NCBI RefSeq assembly: GCF_013137895.1
Contig: NZ_CP053538.1
Span: forward strand, 3,069,001 to 3,133,000
Origin: Hymenobacter taeanensis
GTDB taxonomy: Bacteria > Bacteroidota > Bacteroidia > Cytophagales > Hymenobacteraceae
DNA: 64,000 bases
Direction: 5' to 3'
Below, in pieces: positions 59,639 to 64,000 of this stretch; the first letter of the stretch is position 1, and the number at the start of each line of letters is the position of its first letter. Below the pieces are notes generated by a model, which was given only the letters and a program-made list of their open reading frames with translations, was not told where the DNA came from and made no database searches. A program made the translations under genes and the position numbers.

Positions 59639-60382
59639 GTGGCAACTAATACACTCAAACCCGTCGCTAACCAGCCGCGCACCAATGCTCCCCGCCAGGT
59701 GGTGGAAACGGTGGCGCCCGAGCCGGTGCACACGCCCGAACCGGCGCCTGCACCCCGGCCCACTGCCCGGGCCCCCAAACCTAGCGCCGCGCAGCCTGCC
59801 CGGTCACGCAGTACCTGGAGTGTATTTACGTTGCTGGAGCGCATAACCCGCGTAGATGTTTTCTTCCAGGAGGGCCTGCCAGTGCGCTACCTTCCCCACC
59901 TGCTGTTTATCATGTTCCTGACACTGGTGTACATCGGTAACACGCACTACGCTACCCGCATGAACCGCAGCATTCAGAAGCTGAAGCTGGAAACCGAGGA
60001 CCTGCGCGCCGACTACACCACGTTGTCATCTGACTACATGGAAGCCAGCAAGCAGAGCGAGGTAGCCCGTAAAGTAGCGGCCTACGGCCTGGTAGAAAGC
60101 TCCTCGCCGCCGTTCCGGATTACTGTACCCGCCGGCCGCCTTGATGAGGCTAAGCTCGATGAGGTGCCGCTACTGACCGCCGATTCTGTGTCGGCCATGT
60201 CGGCCCGCGCCAAAGCCGACTCTATCCGCCGGGCGGCTGCCCTTACGCTTACCGCCGACGACTCCGTGGCGGAAGCCGCACCGCCCATGCCCATAGGCCT
60301 AGACGTAAACGGCAACCCCGTACCTACCACTGAATCATCTTCCAATCGTTCAGCCCCCCGCCGCAATGAAAGGAAACGTTAA
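59639..60382 (+). CDS. FtsL-like cell division protein
   Basis: A 247-residue protein from GTG 59639. A long Pro/Ala-rich N-terminal tail (residues 1-60) precedes a single membrane helix (YLPHLLFIMFLTLVYIGNTH) and a periplasmic coiled coil (RMNRSIQKLKLETEDLRADY and beyond), the FtsL layout. The C-terminal Ala/Asp-rich tail is unusually long. In Bacteroidota the gene lies between rsmH and ftsI, as here. FtsL works with FtsB and FtsQ to activate the FtsWI septal synthase. It overlaps ftsI by 17 bases. Confidence 0.85.
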   Translation: MATNTLKPVANQPRTNAPRQVVETVAPEPVHTPEPAPAPRPTARAPKPSAAQPARSRSTWSVFTLLERITRVDVFFQEGLPVRYLPHLLFIMFLTLVYIGNTHYATRMNRSIQKLKLETEDLRADYTTLSSDYMEASKQSEVARKVAAYGLVESSSPPFRITVPAGRLDEAKLDEVPLLTADSVSAMSARAKADSIRRAAALTLTADDSVAEAAPPMPIGLDVNGNPVPTTESSSNRSAPRRNERKR

Positions 60383-62705
60383 AAAAAGTATTGTAACCCG
60401 CATCCGGCTGGCGTTTTTGGGCGTCTGCCTGTTCTCCTGCGCCATCGTCTGGAAGGTTTCGCAGATCCAGTTCAAGGAAGGTGCCCGCTGGAAAGCCCTG
60501 GAGCAGGAGCGCCGCATTGTGTACCAGCCGGTTTTTGCCACGCGAGGCAACATCTTCGCTTCCGATGGGCGCAGCATCATGGCTACCTCGCTGCCCTTCT
60601 ACCGGGTGGCCTGGGACCCCTCAGTGGTAGAAAAGGCTACGTTTGACGCTAAGGCTGATTCCTTGGCGCTGCTGCTGTCGAAATTCTTCGGCGACCGAAG
60701 CCCGCAGGAATATCTACGCAAGCTCAAAAATGCCAAGAACCCCAAGGCGCATGTGCGGTATATCCGCCTGAATTCCCGGCAGATCAACTTCCAGGAGAAA
60801 AAGGAGCTGGCGCAGTGGCCTATTTTTCGGGAGGGCAAAAACAAGGGCGGCGTCATCTTCGAGAAAGTGGATAAGCGCTTTCGGCCCTTTGGAGGCCTGG
60901 CGCAACGCACCATTGGCTTCGTGAACGAAGACAAAAATGGCGCGGGCCTGGAATTTACCTTCAACCGCCACCTGGCTGGCAAAGACGGGGAAGCGTTGTT
61001 TGAGCGCCTGCCCGGCGGTAATAAGCCCATCTACGACGGTACGGAAGTAAAGCCACAACCGGGCTACGACATCAAAACCACCCTCGACATCAACCTCCAG
61101 GACGTAGCTGAGAATGCTCTGTATAAGGCGCTGGTAGATAACGATGCCCAGTATGGCACCGTGATACTGATGGAGGTGAAAACCGGCGAAATTAAGGCCG
61201 TAGCTAACCTGGGCCGTGCCGCCGACGGCGTGTACCGTGAAGACTACAACTACGCCATTGCCGACCAGGGCCGTACTGAGCCAGGCTCCACGTTTAAGCT
61301 GGCCTCCCTGATGGCCGTGCTGGAGGAGAACCCCGACCTGACCCTGGAAGACTCCGTGAACACCGGCAAAACCGGTGCCATGCGCATCGGCGGGGCCGTG
61401 AAGACGGATACCCACGCCAACGGCTGGATTACCATTAAGCAGGTGTTTGAGAAGTCGTCTAACATTGGCGTGGCCGTGCTCGTGGACCGGCAGTTCAGCA
61501 AAAACCCCGACAAATACACCGACTACCTCAAGCGCTTCGGCCTCGATAAGCCCCTGGGATTTCAGATGGCCGGCGAGGCCCGGCCCTATGTGAAGGACCC
61601 CCATGACCGGAGCTGGAGCCGTACTTCGCTCACCACTATGTGCATTGGCTATGAGCTGAAGCTGGCGCCCCTGCAAACCCTGGCTTTCTACAACGCCGTA
61701 GCCAACGGCGGCGTGAAGGTGCAGCCCATGATTGTGAAAGAGGTTAAGCAGGCTGATAATGTAGTAGAGCGTTTTGAGCCCGTAGTGCTGAACCCCAAGA
61801 TCTGCTCCGACGAAACCCTGGAGAAAGTGCAGGCCATGATGGAGGGCGTAGTAAACGAAGGCACCGCCCGCGGCATCCGGACCAACGACTACGGCATTGC
61901 CGGCAAAACCGGCACCGCCTGGAAGTTTAAGAACGGCGCCTACACCCGCATGTACTCCACTAGCTTCTGCGGCTACTTCCCCGCCGACCAGCCCAAGTAC
62001 AGCTGCATTGTAGTGGTTGACTCGCCTAAGCGTCGCGGATGGTCGGGGGCTGAAGTGGCAGCGCCGGTTTTCCGCGAGGTAGCCGACAAAGCCATGGCCC
62101 GCGACGCAGCTAGCCTGCGCCCCCTGCTGGCCCGGGCGCCATCTACTACCAAAGCTCGGGTGCCCTTCGTGCAGGTAGGTATGCAGGATGAACTCACCAT
62201 GGTATTTGGCCAGTTGGGCGTGACCCACGAGGGGGCTACCAACGCCGACGACTGGGTGCGCACCCAAGCCGACTCTAACGCTGGTAAGCTTAGCCTGAAA
62301 CCTATGGCTGTGCGCCCCGGCCGCGTGCCCAATGTAACGGGCATGACCCTGCGCGATGCCCTATTCCTGCTGGAGAACCGTGGCCTACACGTCCGGACTC
62401 TGGGTTCGGGCCGCGTGAAAGCGCAGTCGATAGCTGCCGGTAGCCCTGCCCAGCGCGGTGCTCTGGTAGTGCTGCAGATGGAGCCAATTGGTGGACGCCC
62501 CATGGTGCCCGTACCGGCCATGCCACCACCAACGCAGGGTATGACCACCCTGGCTGAAGGCCGCAGAGTAAGGGCTGAGGCAGCTACTCTCAATGACGAG
62601 CCTACGGTAGTGCCCAAACCCGTTGCTCCGGCTGCCAGGCCTAAAGTCTCGGCTCCTGGTAAAGCTGCGGCGGTGGCCAAACCCAAGTCCAAGCCTCGGG
62701 CCTAG
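60366..62705 (+). CDS. ftsI: Penicillin-binding protein, septal transpeptidase FtsI (PASTA-bearing)
   Basis: A 779-residue class B PBP. One membrane helix at the N-terminus (LAFLGVCLFSCAIVWKVSQI), a dimerisation domain, and the transpeptidase with Ser308 in GSTFKLAS (SxxK), SSN at about 364-366 and KTGT at 517-520. A C-terminal PASTA domain (about 650-705, RVPNVTGMTLRDALFLLENR) and a Lys/Ala/Pro-rich tail follow. It cross-links septal peptidoglycan with FtsW. It sits in the normal dcw order and overlaps the FtsL-like gene. Long frames on the opposite strand here are shadows. Confidence 0.95.
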   Translation: MKGNVKKSIVTRIRLAFLGVCLFSCAIVWKVSQIQFKEGARWKALEQERRIVYQPVFATRGNIFASDGRSIMATSLPFYRVAWDPSVVEKATFDAKADSLALLLSKFFGDRSPQEYLRKLKNAKNPKAHVRYIRLNSRQINFQEKKELAQWPIFREGKNKGGVIFEKVDKRFRPFGGLAQRTIGFVNEDKNGAGLEFTFNRHLAGKDGEALFERLPGGNKPIYDGTEVKPQPGYDIKTTLDINLQDVAENALYKALVDNDAQYGTVILMEVKTGEIKAVANLGRAADGVYREDYNYAIADQGRTEPGSTFKLASLMAVLEENPDLTLEDSVNTGKTGAMRIGGAVKTDTHANGWITIKQVFEKSSNIGVAVLVDRQFSKNPDKYTDYLKRFGLDKPLGFQMAGEARPYVKDPHDRSWSRTSLTTMCIGYELKLAPLQTLAFYNAVANGGVKVQPMIVKEVKQADNVVERFEPVVLNPKICSDETLEKVQAMMEGVVNEGTARGIRTNDYGIAGKTGTAWKFKNGAYTRMYSTSFCGYFPADQPKYSCIVVVDSPKRRGWSGAEVAAPVFREVADKAMARDAASLRPLLARAPSTTKARVPFVQVGMQDELTMVFGQLGVTHEGATNADDWVRTQADSNAGKLSLKPMAVRPGRVPNVTGMTLRDALFLLENRGLHVRTLGSGRVKAQSIAAGSPAQRGALVVLQMEPIGGRPMVPVPAMPPPTQGMTTLAEGRRVRAEAATLNDEPTVVPKPVAPAARPKVSAPGKAAAVAKPKSKPRA

Positions 62706-62759
62706 CTCCAGGCCACATGTTACACCTGCGCGTGCCGCGCAAGCTCTCCGTATTACGCT

Positions 62760-64000
62760 TTGAATCAGTCTACTTCCCTTGCTTCTCTTCTCACGGCTGT
62801 CCGCGTAACGGCGCAGTCAGGTCCCACCACTGTACCGGTGACTGGCCTAACGCTGGATTCGCGCCAGGCCGGGCCGGGAGTGGTGTTCTTTGCCCTGCGC
62901 GGCACCGCTAACGATGGCCACCAGTTTATTCCGAAGGCCGTGGAACTGGGCGCCGCAGCTGTTGTGTGCGAAGACTTACCCACTGACCTCAACCCAGCCA
63001 CCGCTTACGTACAGGTAAAGGATAGCGCCGAGGCTATGGCCTACATGGCCGCTGAGTTCTATGGCCACCCCTCCCGGAAGCTGCAGCTAGTGGGCATTAC
63101 GGGTACGAATGGGAAGACTACCTGTGCCACCATGCTGCACAAGCTATTCCGGGAGTTGGGCTACCACTGCGGCCTGCTGAGCACGGTGCAGAATCAGATT
63201 GATGAGCAAGTAATTCCGGCCACCCACACTACGCCCGACGCCATTCGGTTGAACGAGTTGCTGGCGCGCATGGTGCAGGCTAGTTGCACGCACGTGTTCA
63301 TGGAGGTAAGCTCCCACGCCGTAGTGCAGCACCGCGTGACTGGCCTGCAGTTCGCGGGGGGCATTTTCACCAACCTCACCCACGACCACCTCGACTACCA
63401 TGGCACCTTCGACGCCTACCTAAAGGCGAAAAAGGGCTTCTTCGATATGCTGCCGAAGTCGGCCTTCGCCCTCACCAACGCCGACGACAAGCGGGGCCCC
63501 GTGATGCTGCAGAACGTGGTGGGCCGCCGGGAATCGTACTCCATGCGTGGGCCGGCTACGTTCCGGGGCAAGCTGATTGAAAATGCCGTGCATGGTTTGC
63601 ACCTGGAGGTAGATGGCCGGGAAGCGCAATTTCGGCTCATTGGCGTGTTTAACGCCTACAACCTGCTGGCTATTTACGGCGCTGCTGTGCTGCTAGGAGA
63701 GGAGCCCACGGAAGTACTAACGGTACTATCGGGCCTGACCTCCGCACCCGGTCGCTTTGAGCCGGTGCTGGCCGAGAAAACCCGCATCACTGGCATTATA
63801 GACTACGCCCACACGCCCGATGCGCTGGAAAACGTGCTGCAAACCATTGCCGAAATTCGCCAGCCCAGCCAGCAGGTAATTACGGTAGTAGGCTGCGGCG
63901 GCAACCGCGACGGCGCCAAGCGCCCCATTATGGCGCGCCTGGCCAGCCAGCTTTCCAACCGGGCGGTGTTAACCTCCGATAACCCTCGCTTCGAGGACCC
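62760..64000 (+). CDS. murE: UDP-MurNAc-tripeptide ligase MurE (partial at the window edge)
   Basis: 413 residues are visible; the gene runs off the right edge. It has the N-terminal uridine-binding part (VTGLTLDSRQAGPGVVFFAL), the ATP P-loop VGITGTNGKTT near residues 111-121, and THTTPDAIRLNELL. The last visible motif is SDNPRFED (Asp407), the DNPR signature of the meso-diaminopimelate-adding type. No ATG is in frame upstream after the ftsI stop; TTG 62760 is the earliest start with a family-like N-terminus. It is 54 bases after ftsI, in the normal dcw order. Confidence 0.93.
   Translation, partial: MNQSTSLASLLTAVRVTAQSGPTTVPVTGLTLDSRQAGPGVVFFALRGTANDGHQFIPKAVELGAAAVVCEDLPTDLNPATAYVQVKDSAEAMAYMAAEFYGHPSRKLQLVGITGTNGKTTCATMLHKLFRELGYHCGLLSTVQNQIDEQVIPATHTTPDAIRLNELLARMVQASCTHVFMEVSSHAVVQHRVTGLQFAGGIFTNLTHDHLDYHGTFDAYLKAKKGFFDMLPKSAFALTNADDKRGPVMLQNVVGRRESYSMRGPATFRGKLIENAVHGLHLEVDGREAQFRLIGVFNAYNLLAIYGAAVLLGEEPTEVLTVLSGLTSAPGRFEPVLAEKTRITGIIDYAHTPDALENVLQTIAEIRQPSQQVITVVGCGGNRDGAKRPIMARLASQLSNRAVLTSDNPRFED

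Noticed and set aside
60714..62267. A 517-residue open frame on the minus strand opposite ftsI
   Set aside because: It covers the transpeptidase domain of ftsI, has no recognisable motif, and is the typical antisense shadow of a high-GC gene.
62717..62911. Short frame from ATG 62717 after ftsI
   Set aside because: It is out of phase with murE; the murE frame itself is continuous from TTG 62760.
1..64000. CRISPR array or rRNA genes
   Set aside because: No regularly spaced direct repeats and no rRNA-like sequence were noticed; the only RNA gene found is tRNA-Leu.

Overview
The window looks like chromosomal DNA of a pigmented Bacteroidota bacterium, most likely Hymenobacter or a close relative. 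The reasons are high-GC coding DNA, TAnnTTTG-type -7 promoter elements, a TonB receptor with a carboxypeptidase-like plug-side domain, an HYC_CC_PP-type protein, a carotenoid cluster (crtZ, crtI, crtB, crtW) suited to flexixanthin-like ketocarotenoids, and a dcw cluster that starts mraZ-rsmH-ftsL-like-ftsI-murE. This genus call is inference from gene content; no 16S gene is present.

Layout. (1) 1-11973, defence-type region: the end of a BREX operon (probable brxC tail, pglZ, a short brxL) followed 5 bases later by a cysteine desulfurase, which fits a type 4-like, sulfur-linked BREX. Directly behind it is an unusual five-gene chaperone operon: an Hsp70 with a built-in zinc ribbon, a zinc ribbon-TM-LysM protein, a large membrane-anchored helical-repeat protein, a J-domain-like protein without HPD, and a GrpE-like protein. 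This is the best candidate for an undescribed system. (2) 12208-14965: two lipoproteins (WG repeats; DUF3298-like). (3) 15042-16997: AbiEi/AbiEii-type toxin-antitoxin pair with operator-like repeats. (4) 17060-20915: a leftward umuD-umuC group with three small unknown genes, plus a M15 peptidase and a small membrane protein that resemble phage lysis genes. (5) 20916-25761: a C-rich structured stretch, a frameshifted DUF2493 gene, and a tightly overlapped rightward phage-like operon ending in a RecE-type nuclease. (6) 25888-30567: one large Avs-like STAND NTPase with a Cap4-like nuclease domain. (7) 30658-33819: two leftward unknown genes, a small helix-turn-helix protein and a tyrosine integrase that abuts a tRNA-Leu(CAA) at 33994-34075. 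The tRNA appears to be the boundary of a genomic island that extends left, possibly beyond the window start.

(8) 34092-41605: ordinary core genes (hscB, ABM monooxygenase, SAM hydrolase, phoH, GNAT, comEC, enoyl-CoA hydratase). (9) 41803-50570: the carotenoid region with a B12-type MerR regulator and an ECF sigma factor next to crtZ and crtI, then crtB, ispH and crtW. (10) 50714-54349: a TPR histidine kinase and a convergent LytTR response regulator, and an unknown gene. (11) 54431-57775: a leftward metal-related group (HYC_CC_PP protein, TonB receptor, HMA protein). (12) 58177-64000: the start of the division and cell-wall cluster, with murE running off the end.

How it works together: the left half is an accumulation of anti-phage and mobile functions (BREX, Avs, AbiE, UmuDC, phage-like operon, integrase). 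Three sites with a near-identical motif (around 20108, 22098 and 32072) suggest that at least the umuD to integrase part shares regulation. The right half is core metabolism in which isoprenoid supply (ispH) and carotenoid synthesis are grouped with a probable light- or B12-responsive regulator. All functions are assigned by reading protein motifs; no database search was run.
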